Below, in pieces: positions 36,201 to 45,021 of a DNA stretch of 64,000 nucleotides. Under the pieces are notes generated by a model. It did not search any database, was not told the DNA's origin, and saw only the letters and a program-made list of their open reading frames with translations. Each line of letters opens with the position of its first letter. The stretch's first letter is position 1. The stretch lies in the NCBI GenBank assembly GCA_018262795.1, contig JADFDM010000012.1:62001-126000 (forward strand), in the 5' to 3' direction. Source of the DNA: Sphingobacteriales bacterium (GTDB lineage: Bacteria > Bacteroidota > Bacteroidia > Chitinophagales > LD1). A program made the position numbers and the translations under genes.

Positions 36201-36424
36201 ACGAGCGCCCTTTATTAAAGAAAGATGGGAAAATGAGGATACCGGATCGCGTTGTCCACAAAGGAAAATCGGTGGTGGTGATTGATTACAAAACCGGAAA
36301 TCCGCGACCTGAACATCATCAACAGTTAAATGATTATGCTGCATGGTTGAGCGAGGCAGGAATTATGGTGGATCGCAAAATACTTTTCTATACCGCTACT
36401 CAAACTACGGAGGTATTGCTATGA
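33290..36424 (+). CDS. addA: UvrD/AddA-type helicase-nuclease subunit
   Basis: 1,044 residues. Superfamily 1 helicase motifs: Walker A KASAGSGKTYTLV (residues 5-17), TFTNKAAAEMKSR (Ia), LLIDEFQDTS (II), GDGKQAIYRFRGGE (III), NFRSRGKI (IV), TIHKSKGLQFPVVILPD (V) and LLYVATTRPEDALYI (VI). The C-terminus is a PD-(D/E)xK nuclease with VVIDYKTGNPRPEHHQQL. This is the AddA layout, the helicase-nuclease that with AddB resects double-strand breaks for RecA. The next gene overlaps by 4 bases (ATGA), confirming the pair. Confidence 0.9.
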   Translation: MLRIYKASAGSGKTYTLVREYLRLAFQSTDAFKHILAITFTNKAAAEMKSRVIESLEGIAAWKENYNDLTFELSALTGKQEDALRKEAGMILRNMLHQYADISISTIDSFVHRIVRAFTYDLHLPMNFEIEMDSDKLLLEAVDLMLDRLNEADTQVTQAVLEFAEGRIEEGKSWRVERDIASLGKELFVEDAISQVEKLRFVSFDAMREARKSLFARRSLITQRLYAEGKKAYDLILNSGLTTKDFHQGARGLYGFFSAYASEQFPSQIKGNSYVLTTVNEDKWSKTSSVTEDLKAQFKQHYEKIISIWEADGKDFYLCELLLRNFFSFILLADLQKLMEEWKRSNHLLHISDLQHRVFDIVKDQEAPIIYERIGDWYNNLLIDEFQDTSVVQWRNLLPLIENTQFKNQDSLIVGDGKQAIYRFRGGEVEQFSMLPAIYGSHEDKLLKEREVAVNNYGVEVIPLEKNFRSRGKIIDFNNALYRELLQLPELTNKTIYEDYHQLQGRKEEGGFVSIEFLKTDENDEYTIHDYRCERVEEILTEALEKGYSYRDVAVLTRSNSNASIIASYLVSRGIQVVSPESLLIHHSPKVRLLLSALAYLDRMDNHIARMEVLHFTHLLLGQPIQYEQIDMNTSAVEFEKLILRTTGIPFNSSTLPTGRLVDLLHQLVFDFNIDSDDPFVQFFLDEGLLYASRYGNNINDFLMWWEKVKNKKSILYPESMDAVRIMTIHKSKGLQFPVVILPDANGKKYMNKNFFWVNLKKQWVPQLNLAILPVDKKVQETEFAPLYEREDEQSFLDLLNLLYVATTRPEDALYILSEELKKEPDEINSVTALLTAFLKMTGQWEGFRHYTFGEDQYRKIQKAEKKVTVRLYERQKTKSANLLTSAIRIKMKSALLWSENDTGKIDTGNLLHEILKQVRYAGEETKVVCQFAAEGFIQEEETTSWIARIKAVTGHPEMETFFTRDCEVVNERPLLKKDGKMRIPDRVVHKGKSVVVIDYKTGNPRPEHHQQLNDYAAWLSEAGIMVDRKILFYTATQTTEVLL

Positions 36425-39234
36425 AATTTCTGGAAGAGGTCGCTCAACAACTCATTCGTACGCATGGTCACGATTTGAGCGGAATATTAGTGCTCATGCC
36501 CAATCAACGCTCCTGCACTTATCTGCGAAATGAATTGCAAGCGCAGGCACAGCATGCCATTTTTGCTCCACAGCTAAGTACTTTGCAAAACTGCATGATG
36601 GGCTTGAGTGAATATGTGGTGGCAGATAACCTTGAATTGATAGCGGAACTCTACGCTTGCCACCGACAGATAGGCGGAGAGCTTACCATGGATGAGTTTA
36701 TCGGAACAGGTAGCGTGTTGTTGAATGATTTTGAAGAACTTGATTTACAAATGGCAGATGTGAAGAGTTTCTTCAAGAACCTCGAAGCCTTACAAAGCAT
36801 GAAAACCTATGAGCCGGGAGAAACTCCTTCGGAATATAAAATGAATTACCGCAGATTTTGGGAAGAGTTTGGGCAGTTGTATCACGCGCTGCAAAAAAAA
36901 CTTATCGAACGAAAAAAATCTTATCGAGGAATGATGCTGCGGCAAGTAGCCGAAAACAAGCTATTGATGCAGTCGCTTGAAACTTATAAGGCGACTTACT
37001 TGGTTGGCTTCTCCGGTTTAAATAAAACAGACGAGGTTTTTATTTCATACCTGATAAGCGAGCGTAAAGCAGAATTGGTTTGGGATGCCGACAAGTATTA
37101 CTTGAACGATCCGTTAAACGAAGCGGGATACTTCTTCCGAAAATATCTCTCAAAATTCAAAATCAGTGAAACTGTACTAAAAGATGAAATCGCCACCGGC
37201 TCTAAGGCTATTGAAGTGATAGGTGCCGCTAAGAACATAGGGCAGGTAAAAGTAGTGGCCGATCTTTTACAGAACCGTTTGCATTTAGATGAACACACTG
37301 CTATGGAAACAGTAGTGGTAGTGCCCGATGAAAAACTGCTGAGTCCGCTCATTGCTCACTTGCCGGCTACTATTTCCGCTGTGAATATTACTATGGGAAT
37401 AAGCATGGCCGGCAGCAATGCCGCTTCGTGGATTGAAATTCTTTTCAGACTGTATGAGAATGCGCAGCGATTCCGATCCTCCTCAGGCGTGCAGCGCTTT
37501 TACTACAAGGATGTATTTACACTGCTGCAACATAATTTCTTTCGTTTGTTATACGGCAATACCGGTGCAGAAGCGTTCATTCAACGGATGAAAAAATTCA
37601 ACCGCATCGTCATTCGCAAGGAGGAGATTGCCGAAACATTGGGAGCTAAAGCGGAGGCACTTTTCTTTGAAGGAGAATCTTCAGGCAAATTCGCGACCTA
37701 TTTATCCGATCACATCAGTCAGCTTCTCGATAAACTGATTCAACGAGTTCGGCAGGAGAATTATGCGTGGTCGTCTGAAGTAGAAATAGCACATCGGCTG
37801 TTGAACATTATTAATACCACCGGTACTATTACGGCACTGCCGGAAACTCCACTCATCGGCACTTTAATTTCGCTCTTGCGTGAAAGTATTCGCAAGGAGC
37901 GGATTCCGCTGGAAGGCGATCCGGTAAAAGGATTACAGATAATGGGATTGCAGGAAACGCGCAGTCTCGATTTTAAGAATGTAATTATCCTATCGGCCAA
38001 TGAAGGTATTTTTCCTTCGGGGAAGAACTTGCGCACCTACATTCCGCATGAAATGCGTCAGAAATTTTTGACCACTTACCGCGAGCGCGATGCCGTGACC
38101 GCTTATCTTTTTTACCGACTGTTGCATAAAGCGCAGAATGTATTTATCCTGTACAACACCGAGCCGGACGAATTGGGAGGAGGAGATAAAAGCCGCTTCA
38201 TTCTTCAACTGCAACATGAACTAAAAAGTGATGTAATCAAAATAGAGGAGAAGATTTTTGCCGTAAATCCACCTGCGGTATTGGCAGAACCGGATATCCA
38301 AATCAGAAAACAGAAAACCGTGATGGAGAAATTGCTCCGGCTGCTCACCACTTCGGGTATTTCACCTTCTGCACTGAATACCTACATCAACTGCTCACTG
38401 CAATATTATTTTCGTTACATAGCCGGTATAAGAGAGCAAGACGATATGGAAGAAAGCCTCGATGCCTCTACCATCGGCTCTGCCGTGCACGATGCTTTAG
38501 AAGGTATTTATAAAGAACGATTAGATAAAACATTAGATGCCGCCTTCATTGAAAAGCATTTGAAGGATAAAGCAAATATAGAGCAGCGGGTGCGCGAACC
38601 TTTGAAAGAGCGTTTCGATCAAGAATCGCTAAGCCGTGGCAAAAATCTTTTGTTGTATAAAGTGTGTGTGAAATTGGTAGAGGAATTTCTGAAGCACGAA
38701 ACAAAATATCTGCAACAATTATATGATTCCGGCACTTCGATGCAAATAATTGGATTGGAAGAAGATTTGGAATACCGGATTGCTATAAACGAAGTAGAAG
38801 TGAAAGTAGGAGGGCGAACAGATCGTGTGGAACAGATAGAAGAGGTGGTGCAAATAGCAGATTACAAAACTGGTACTCGCTCTACTATCCCCACGCTAAC
38901 AGAAGAAACATGGGCCAATTTGATGAAAGACCCCAAATATGCCAAGCCCGTTCAGTTGCTGATGTATGCATGGCTTTACTTTAAGAATAGTGGAAAGAAA
39001 GACTTAGAAATTCGTTCGGGAATTTACTGGCTACGAGATGCAAACAAGGAGTTGAACACGCTATTGGTTTCAAAAGATAATGACAAGTTGCAGGCAGCCG
39101 ATTTGCTAATGTTTGAAGAGAAACTGAAAGCCACACTACGCGAGTTATTAGATGTAAATATTCCCTTTGCTAAAACTGAAGATAAAAAGCGCTGCCTCTA
39201 TTGTGAGTTTGCAAAAATTTGTGGCAGAGACTGA
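36421..39234 (+). CDS. addB: AddB-like PD-(D/E)xK nuclease subunit
   Basis: 937 residues from the ATG at 36421, which overlaps the addA stop; the in-frame extension to 36343 lies wholly inside addA. The N-terminal two thirds are a degenerate helicase fold: the Walker A is replaced by a MPNQRSCTYLRNEL segment, as in Bacteroidota AddB-like proteins. The C-terminal nuclease has the core motif VQIADYKTGTRS. It is bracketed by NTYINCSLQYYFRY and a terminal RCLYCEFAKICG, four cysteines that could hold the AddB-type iron-sulfur cluster. It forms the helicase-nuclease complex with the preceding gene. Confidence 0.87.
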   Translation: MKFLEEVAQQLIRTHGHDLSGILVLMPNQRSCTYLRNELQAQAQHAIFAPQLSTLQNCMMGLSEYVVADNLELIAELYACHRQIGGELTMDEFIGTGSVLLNDFEELDLQMADVKSFFKNLEALQSMKTYEPGETPSEYKMNYRRFWEEFGQLYHALQKKLIERKKSYRGMMLRQVAENKLLMQSLETYKATYLVGFSGLNKTDEVFISYLISERKAELVWDADKYYLNDPLNEAGYFFRKYLSKFKISETVLKDEIATGSKAIEVIGAAKNIGQVKVVADLLQNRLHLDEHTAMETVVVVPDEKLLSPLIAHLPATISAVNITMGISMAGSNAASWIEILFRLYENAQRFRSSSGVQRFYYKDVFTLLQHNFFRLLYGNTGAEAFIQRMKKFNRIVIRKEEIAETLGAKAEALFFEGESSGKFATYLSDHISQLLDKLIQRVRQENYAWSSEVEIAHRLLNIINTTGTITALPETPLIGTLISLLRESIRKERIPLEGDPVKGLQIMGLQETRSLDFKNVIILSANEGIFPSGKNLRTYIPHEMRQKFLTTYRERDAVTAYLFYRLLHKAQNVFILYNTEPDELGGGDKSRFILQLQHELKSDVIKIEEKIFAVNPPAVLAEPDIQIRKQKTVMEKLLRLLTTSGISPSALNTYINCSLQYYFRYIAGIREQDDMEESLDASTIGSAVHDALEGIYKERLDKTLDAAFIEKHLKDKANIEQRVREPLKERFDQESLSRGKNLLLYKVCVKLVEEFLKHETKYLQQLYDSGTSMQIIGLEEDLEYRIAINEVEVKVGGRTDRVEQIEEVVQIADYKTGTRSTIPTLTEETWANLMKDPKYAKPVQLLMYAWLYFKNSGKKDLEIRSGIYWLRDANKELNTLLVSKDNDKLQAADLLMFEEKLKATLRELLDVNIPFAKTEDKKRCLYCEFAKICGRD

Positions 39235-39235
39235 G

Positions 39236-40321
39236 CTACTCTTCAAAAAGTTCTTCTAACCTATCATTTAACCGATCGCCCCACAGGTATTCATCTATCA
39301 CGATTCCATTCTTATCCACTAAGAAATTGGCGGGAAGCACTTCCACATCGTATAATTCAGCCGCAGAGTTATGTACTTTTAGCTCGCTCACCTGTGTCCA
39401 TACCAAGCTGTCCTCGGCAATGGCTTTCAGCCAGTTGCTTCTCGAATTATCTAATGAAACACTGATAATTTCAAACCCCTTGGAGTGATACTTTCGATAA
39501 GTCTGCACCAAAGCCGGGCTTAAATCTCTGCACGGTTTACACCACGATGCCCAAAAATCTATTAGAAAATATTTTCCCGAAAACATCTTAGTAGAAACGC
39601 TTCTGCCTGCCGTATCGTTCTGCGCAAAGTTGATCACCGGCTTGCCTGTTTTGCGCAAGGTGATGGTATATTTTGCCACTTCTCTGTTGCGAGCATACTT
39701 ACAATGCTGCACCTTGTCGCTCATCAACTTTAGTAAACTATCCCCTTTTGCCAGTTTCTCAATATCAATGTAATGGTATAAAAGAAGGTAGGCATTCACT
39801 TCGGCATCCTTGTGTTGCAGCATCCATCTCTCCTTTTTTTGCTCTGCGGCTTTTGCCGCCTCTTCATATCGGTTCCAATATTTTTGAAACTCGGCTTGGT
39901 CGGTTGAATGGCGGAAGGCCAAATCCTTGAGAGAATCATTCTGCTGATACAAAGCCGCTTCGATAGCTCTGAACTCAGCATAATTTTTTGTGGAATTGCC
40001 TCCGCGAATAAGTAAGTTCTCCGGTTGTGAGGTATCGCCTGTAATTTCAGTATTTCCGGCTTCAAAGAAAAAGGTGATGCTTATAGTGCCGTCTGCCGAA
40101 AACAAGCCTGCGGCTGTAGGCTCGGCTATCTTACCTGTAAACCTGAAAATACCCTCCGTTGAATAGGCAGAATCTATTCGAGTATGCAAGCTGTCGTCCA
40201 TATAAGAAAGCGAAACCCATTGATTGGGAAGATGACTGATGTGACCAACTATCTGAAACTTTTGCGCGAAGGACGATAAAGCGGCAACGGTGGAGATCAA
40301 TAGAAGGCACATCCGAATCAT
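39236..40321 (-). CDS. Exported TlpA-like thioredoxin with N-terminal DUF4369 domain
   Basis: 361 residues with signal peptide MIRMCLLLISTVAALSSFAQ. The N-terminal half (FQIVGHISHLPNQWVSL, then FFEAGNTEITGD) is a DUF4369-type beta domain. A helical linker leads to a TlpA/AhpC-type thioredoxin domain with active site FWASWCKPCRDLSP (CxxC = CKPC) and the family's ISVSLDNSRSNW and PANFLVDKNGIV segments. It probably reduces periplasmic disulfides, for example in apocytochrome or cysteine-containing exported proteins. It converges on addB with one base between the stops. Confidence 0.9.
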   Translation of the reverse strand: MIRMCLLLISTVAALSSFAQKFQIVGHISHLPNQWVSLSYMDDSLHTRIDSAYSTEGIFRFTGKIAEPTAAGLFSADGTISITFFFEAGNTEITGDTSQPENLLIRGGNSTKNYAEFRAIEAALYQQNDSLKDLAFRHSTDQAEFQKYWNRYEEAAKAAEQKKERWMLQHKDAEVNAYLLLYHYIDIEKLAKGDSLLKLMSDKVQHCKYARNREVAKYTITLRKTGKPVINFAQNDTAGRSVSTKMFSGKYFLIDFWASWCKPCRDLSPALVQTYRKYHSKGFEIISVSLDNSRSNWLKAIAEDSLVWTQVSELKVHNSAAELYDVEVLPANFLVDKNGIVIDEYLWGDRLNDRLEELFEE

Positions 40322-40506
40322 TCAGCTAAGTTAGGAAGCTTATAGAGATTTGGCAACCAGCATAAGGAAGCGCAGTAAAGAAGCCGAAATATGCCATGAA
40401 TGACTGAAAATAGGATGATCTAAGAAATATTACTTGACAATATAGACTCATTGCCTATTGATAATGGAACGCCAGCCGCTTACCATTCGGTTACTTATTC
40501 AACATA

Positions 40507-40537
40507 AAAAAAGCAGCCTTTGCAGGACTGCTTTTTT
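40507..40537. terminator. Bidirectional-type terminator hairpin
   Basis: aaaaaagcag (40507-40516) pairs with ctgctttttt (40528-40537) around an 11-base loop, giving T-runs on both strands. It lies 31 bases past the stop of the small exported protein gene (minus strand) and most probably ends that transcript. Confidence 0.75.
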
Positions 40538-40568
40538 CCTTCAACTCTATTCCTCTAATCAAATTATC

Positions 40569-40934
40569 TTATTTACCCGTTACCGCTGTAGCGGAGGAGT
40601 TGACCTCTACCACAGTAGTTTCCGGCTTGATGATAGTGCAGGCGATAGGTTTCTTTTCGCCACTCATCAGGCATACGACATCATTCGGTTTTACATATAC
40701 GCTGTTACTGCTCAATCCGCCATAGGTGCGCAATCGGGGGTCGCGTATTTCTTCCTTAGGCCCGGCAAAGATGGCGATGCTCCTTTCTGAACTATTTTTT
40801 ACCGTCACTTGCTTTTCTTGCGTGTTGGGCAATGCGGGGTTTTCGTTGCTGGCTAACAACTGTTGGCCATATCCACTCAAACTAAAGGCGGTACAAAACA
40901 TCATCCCCGTTACCAATTTTCCAATCGTTTTCAT
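40569..40934 (-). CDS. Small exported protein of unknown function
   Basis: 121 residues with a signal peptide (IGKLVTGMMFCTAFSLSGYG, cleavage near QQ). The mature part is about 97 residues, with two cysteines (VVCLMSGEKKPIACTI) that could form a disulfide, and a beta-rich hydrophobic pattern. No family recognised. A clear terminator follows, so it is a single-gene transcript. Confidence 0.65.
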   Translation of the reverse strand: MKTIGKLVTGMMFCTAFSLSGYGQQLLASNENPALPNTQEKQVTVKNSSERSIAIFAGPKEEIRDPRLRTYGGLSSNSVYVKPNDVVCLMSGEKKPIACTIIKPETTVVEVNSSATAVTGK

Positions 40935-41042
40935 ACTCTATAATTTAGTATCTACGAAGATACTGCCTTTGCGAGGCATCTTCTCCACAAAGATTGGAGG
41001 TGTTCATAAAGTTGTACGCTAAATAGGAGGATGCGGATAGAG

Positions 41043-41426
41043 CTATTTAATATAGATAAGCGTACTACCAAAACCATACTGACTGTGGTAGGAGTTTTCG
41101 TAGCTTCTCACATTTGGATGCTTGTCTAACAACTTGTGAATTTCCTGTTTCAGTTTACCCTTGCCGTGCCCATGTACCACCCTGAACTCTAACCTGCCGG
41201 AGGCAATAGCTTTATCAAATGCCTTTTCAAATTCTGCTAACTGATGAAAGAGCGCATCGGATGGGGGAATTTTTCCCTGCCCTACCTGTCTCCGGTCTAA
41301 GTGTAGGTCAATCACATCAACGGCATAGTTTATTTTGTTGCCTTGCACGGGATTGGCAGCGCCCATCATATACATTTTCAGTATTTCGGGATCAAAACCC
41401 GGAGGGGTATGCTTTTTCTTTTTCAT
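41043..41426 (-). CDS. Smr-domain protein
   Basis: 127 residues. A basic N-terminus is followed by the Smr domain, with the DLHLD motif near residue 45 and the VVHGHGKGKLKQEIHKLL loop typical of the nuclease-like Smr fold of MutS2 C-termini. Stand-alone Smr proteins bind or cut branched nucleic acids or collided ribosome complexes; the role here is not known. Confidence 0.88.
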   Translation of the reverse strand: MKKKKHTPPGFDPEILKMYMMGAANPVQGNKINYAVDVIDLHLDRRQVGQGKIPPSDALFHQLAEFEKAFDKAIASGRLEFRVVHGHGKGKLKQEIHKLLDKHPNVRSYENSYHSQYGFGSTLIYIK

Positions 41427-41655
41427 TAGGCTAAGATATAAAATGATTGCCTGAAACGATACGCTGAGGCTGTATCTTTATTTAAAACAACTGGCTCTAT
41501 TAGTCTAAGCCCGAATAGTTAAAGCAACAACGGCCACTGGTGACAAATCAGGGAAGATAGATTCCCCAATTATTCACAGTTTTAGGGCACTTTCAAACAA
41601 TCATTTGATTTTAAAATCGTACTGTCTTATCTTCGTTATAATTAAAAAACAAAGC

Positions 41656-41937
41656 ATGAAATATTCCGAGCAAAGTTCTCCTGAACAGGAGGTGGAGTTG
41701 GATGAAAACATTGACATTGAAAACCGATTAATCATTCACAATGATGATCACAATACTTTCGACTGGGTAATTGAAGCCTTAATGGAAATATGCCACCATA
41801 CCCCCCACCAAGCCGAACAATGCGCTTACATTATACACCATCGCGGTAAATATGCTGTGAAACATGGCAACTTTGGGATGCTGAAACCCATGAAAGATGA
41901 GATTGCCGAGCGTGGAATTAACGTAACGATTGAATAG
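41656..41937 (+). CDS. clpS: ATP-dependent Clp protease adaptor ClpS
   Basis: 93 residues from the ATG at 41656. The ClpS core is present: LIIHNDDHNTFDWVIEAL, then CAYIIHHRGKYAVKHG, and the C-terminal AERGINVTIE. The HNDD segment with the following His forms the N-degron-binding pocket in the family. It delivers N-end-rule substrates to ClpAP/ClpCP. The frame is open upstream to 41605, but the family has no such extension. Confidence 0.95.
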   Translation: MKYSEQSSPEQEVELDENIDIENRLIIHNDDHNTFDWVIEALMEICHHTPHQAEQCAYIIHHRGKYAVKHGNFGMLKPMKDEIAERGINVTIE

Positions 41938-41976
41938 TAGCTTTGCTTTCCTTTTTCATCATAACCAAGGTCAACC

Positions 41977-43590
41977 ATGAGTGAGTATTTTACCGAAGAG
42001 CATGAACTCTTTCGCCACTCTGCTCATGAATTCATCCAAAAGGAGGTGCTTCCATACTCCAATCAATGGGAGGAAGACCAAAAAATACCCCGCGAAGTGT
42101 TTCAGAAAATGGGTGCGCAGGGCTTGCTGGGGATCAATTTCCCCGAAAGCTATGGCGGCACTGATAATGATTTCTGGTACACCGTAGTTTGGTTAGAAGA
42201 AATTGCCAAATCGAAGTTAGGTGGTTTTGCCGCAGCTGTGAGTGTGCATCAGTATATGGCCACTAACCATATACTACATGCGGGAAGCGAGGACTTAAAG
42301 AAGAAATACATTGTGCCATCGGTAGCCGGTGATTGGGTGGGCAGCATTGCTATCAGTGAACCAGGAGCCGGCAGCGATGTAGCGGCCATGCTTACCACGG
42401 CTAAACGAGAAGGCGACCATTATCTGATTACGGGCAGCAAAACCTTTATCACCAATGGGTACTACGGCAACTTTGTAACCGTAGCTTGCAAAACCGACCC
42501 CAATGCAGGTATGGCGGGCATCAGTTTGATAGTGGTTGATCAGGGCACTCCCGGCTTCACTACTTCCAAACTAAAAAAGATGGGCTGGAAATGTTCCGAT
42601 ACCGCTGAACTTTTTTTCGATAATGCCCAAGTGCCTTTAAGTAATTTGGTCGGGCAAGAGGGCAAAGGGTTTTTCTACATCATGGAGAGTTTTCAATTAG
42701 AGCGCTTAGTGGCGGCTATCATGGCGGTGGCGGGTGCGGAGTTTATTATCCAATCCACTCTCCATTACATGAACGAAAGAAGTGCCTTCGGTAAACCTAT
42801 TTCAAAGTTCCAAGTGCTGCGTCACAAGATGGTGGACTTGATAACTGAAGCGGAAATAACAAAGAGATTTGTTTACTATTGTTGCGATCTTTTTGCAAGA
42901 AATGTGTTTTGCGTAAAGGAGTGTTCTATGGCTAAAATGAAGGCTACCGAATTAGCTAAAACGGTGGCGGATGAATGCCTTCAAATGTTCGGTGGCTACG
43001 GATGGATGACAGAGTTTCCGGTGGAAAGAGCCTATCGCGATTCACGAGTAGGAACCATTGTAGGCGGCACCACGGAAATAATGAAAGAGATTTTGGCTAA
43101 AATAACGATTGACGGAATTAATTACGAGTCGGCTTATAAGAATATGAAAGCAGCAGAAGAAAAGGAGAAACCCGTAACTTCGTCCTCTTCTAACGAAGCA
43201 CCACAAGCAACGAAACCTACTAATCATTCAATCACAAAACAAAACGACACAATGGATCAATTACCTGAAACAGCTCGCGACATTATTTACTCATTACCTA
43301 ATCGCCTAAAGGCGGATAAGGTGGACGATTCGGCTCTCCATCGCTTCCATTTTTTTCTGGATGGCGAAACGGGCGGCAACTTTACTGTCACTCTTAAAAA
43401 CAAAACGGTGACCGTATTAGATGGTTTAGTAGATGAGCCAACTTGTGAAATCAGAGCTAAGGCGACCGATTATGAAGATTTGGAGCATGGTCGTGGCAAT
43501 CCGCAAATGATGTTTATGATGGGAAAAATTAAAGTTTCGAACTTGGGAGAGGTAATGAAGTTTATTACCTATTTTTCAAGAATCAGCTAA
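41977..43590 (+). CDS. Acyl-CoA dehydrogenase (LCAD-like) fused to an SCP2 sterol-carrier domain
   Basis: 537 residues. Residues 1-385 form a complete acyl-CoA dehydrogenase: SIAISEPGAGSDVAAM, GSKTFITNGYYGN and ERSAFGKPISKFQVLRHK. The catalytic base appears to be E242 in SFQLERLVAA, as in long-chain dehydrogenases, while the end reads GTIVGGTTEIMKE with Gly where medium-chain enzymes have Glu. A Ser/Thr/Asn/Gln/Pro-rich linker (about 390-425) leads to a C-terminal SCP2 domain (HRFHFFLDGETGGNFTVTL, then GNPQMMFMMGKIKVSN). The SCP2 domain could bind fatty acyl chains. The ATG at 43252 opens exactly at the SCP2 start. Function: beta-oxidation of fatty acyl-CoA. Confidence 0.88.
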   Translation: MSEYFTEEHELFRHSAHEFIQKEVLPYSNQWEEDQKIPREVFQKMGAQGLLGINFPESYGGTDNDFWYTVVWLEEIAKSKLGGFAAAVSVHQYMATNHILHAGSEDLKKKYIVPSVAGDWVGSIAISEPGAGSDVAAMLTTAKREGDHYLITGSKTFITNGYYGNFVTVACKTDPNAGMAGISLIVVDQGTPGFTTSKLKKMGWKCSDTAELFFDNAQVPLSNLVGQEGKGFFYIMESFQLERLVAAIMAVAGAEFIIQSTLHYMNERSAFGKPISKFQVLRHKMVDLITEAEITKRFVYYCCDLFARNVFCVKECSMAKMKATELAKTVADECLQMFGGYGWMTEFPVERAYRDSRVGTIVGGTTEIMKEILAKITIDGINYESAYKNMKAAEEKEKPVTSSSSNEAPQATKPTNHSITKQNDTMDQLPETARDIIYSLPNRLKADKVDDSALHRFHFFLDGETGGNFTVTLKNKTVTVLDGLVDEPTCEIRAKATDYEDLEHGRGNPQMMFMMGKIKVSNLGEVMKFITYFSRIS

Positions 43591-43611
43591 TTATTACATC
43601 CTATTTATTAG

Positions 43612-43645
43612 AACCCGTGCCGAGAAATTTGCACGGGTTTCTTTT
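43612..43645 (+). terminator. Rho-independent terminator after the dehydrogenase gene
   Basis: aacccgtgc (43612-43620) pairs with gcacgggtt (43631-43639), a 9-bp GC-rich stem with a 10-base loop, followed by tcttttatt. It separates the dehydrogenase gene from the nuo cluster. Confidence 0.8.
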
Positions 43646-43792
43646 ATTCTGGCGGTTCCTCAACGTTTCCCTGCAATTTGATTGCACCTGATATAAATCA
43701 GTTCGAACTTATCCCCCTGTAATTTGTGCAAATATAGTTTGGAGTTGTGCCTATGTGCGCATACATTTGCCCGCGTTCGCAATAATTGTTGT

Positions 43793-44836
43793 ATGCCTAA
43801 AGTGACTATTGACGGAGTAACGATTGAGGTAGAACCGGGAACTACCATCATGAATGCCGCGCGCAAAATTGGTGGAGATCTGGTTCCGCCCGCTATGTGC
43901 TATTACAGCACCTTGAAAACCAGTGGCGGCAAGTGTCGTGTTTGTTTAGTAGAAGTAACCAAAGGAAGCGATGCCAACTCTAATCCTATGCCTAAGCTTC
44001 AGGCCAGTTGTTGTACTCCGGTAATGGATGGCATGGAGGTGAAAAATCTGACCAGTCCCAGAGTGCAAGACATGCGCCAAGGAGTAGTAGAATTTCTATT
44101 GATTAATCACCCCTTGGATTGCCCTATCTGCGATCAGGCCGGAGAATGTGATTTGCAAGATCTGAGCTTTGGCTATGGCGTTTCAGGAAGTCGCTATAAA
44201 GAAGAAAGACGCACCTTCGATAAGATTGATATTGGAGATAAGATTCAACTGCACATGACGCGCTGCATTCTTTGCTATCGCTGTACTTATGTGGCCGATC
44301 AACTTACTCCGGGCCGCGTACATGGTGTTATTGATCGCGGTGATGCCGCAGAAATATCTACCTATATCCAACATGCAGTGGACAATGAAATGAGCGGCAA
44401 TATGATTGATGTGTGTCCCGTAGGTGCACTCACTGATAAAACATTCCGTTTTAAATCACGGGTGTGGTTTCTGAAACCTTTTGATGCGCACAGAGATTGT
44501 GAAAAATGCTGCGGTAAGGTAACCGTGTGGATGTTTGGCAACGAAATATACCGCGTTACCTCTCGCAAGAATGTATTTCGCGAAGTGGAATGTGACGAAA
44601 ACGGACAGCCATTCTTTATCTGCAACGAATGTCGGTATGATAAGAAAGATAAGAACGATTGGGTGATAGAAGGAGTTCGGAAAAAGGAAGAATGGAGTGT
44701 GATTAATCAGGGTAAGTACATGTTAGATACAGAGAAGGTGATAATAGATGCTGACCCTCGCTTATCATTTGGCCGCAAAGAAGACCGGAAGGCGATTAGC
44801 ATGGTCAATTTAAAAGTAGATAACAAGCAAGAGTAA
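43793..44836 (+). CDS. nuoG: NADH-quinone oxidoreductase subunit G, short form
   Basis: 347 residues from the ATG at 43793 (MPKVTIDGVTIEVEPGTT). Clusters: [2Fe-2S] cysteines in PPAMCYYSTLKTSGGKCRVC and QASCC; the His-Cys3 [4Fe-4S] in HPLDCPICDQAGECDLQD; and CILCYRCTYV with DVCPVGALT for the next [4Fe-4S]. Two further Cys pairs, DCEKCCGK and ICNECR, lie in the molybdopterin-like N-terminal stub. The large molybdopterin-oxidoreductase part of classical NuoG (about 900 residues) is missing, as in other Bacteroidota. It passes electrons from NuoF to the hydrophilic arm. It is the first gene of the nuoG-N cluster. Confidence 0.93.
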   Translation: MPKVTIDGVTIEVEPGTTIMNAARKIGGDLVPPAMCYYSTLKTSGGKCRVCLVEVTKGSDANSNPMPKLQASCCTPVMDGMEVKNLTSPRVQDMRQGVVEFLLINHPLDCPICDQAGECDLQDLSFGYGVSGSRYKEERRTFDKIDIGDKIQLHMTRCILCYRCTYVADQLTPGRVHGVIDRGDAAEISTYIQHAVDNEMSGNMIDVCPVGALTDKTFRFKSRVWFLKPFDAHRDCEKCCGKVTVWMFGNEIYRVTSRKNVFREVECDENGQPFFICNECRYDKKDKNDWVIEGVRKKEEWSVINQGKYMLDTEKVIIDADPRLSFGRKEDRKAISMVNLKVDNKQE

Positions 44837-45021
44837 CCGCTAACGCTATCATCTGAAAGCAGGGCGTAATAAATGAGAGCATTATCTCAGATGGTAGAAG
44901 TGACAAGATTTTGAAAAGTAAACGAAATTCAAAAAATGATAAACAGATGGCAGAACAAATTGAACGGAACAATATTGCGCTGCTCTGTGATGTCAACATT
45001 CTGTTGTCTTAAATAAATTCG

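Noticed and set aside
44947-45012. 21-residue frame MAEQIERNNIALLCDVNILL in the nuoG-nuoH gap
   Set aside because: Too short to judge, no ribosome-binding context and no known nuo subunit of this type.
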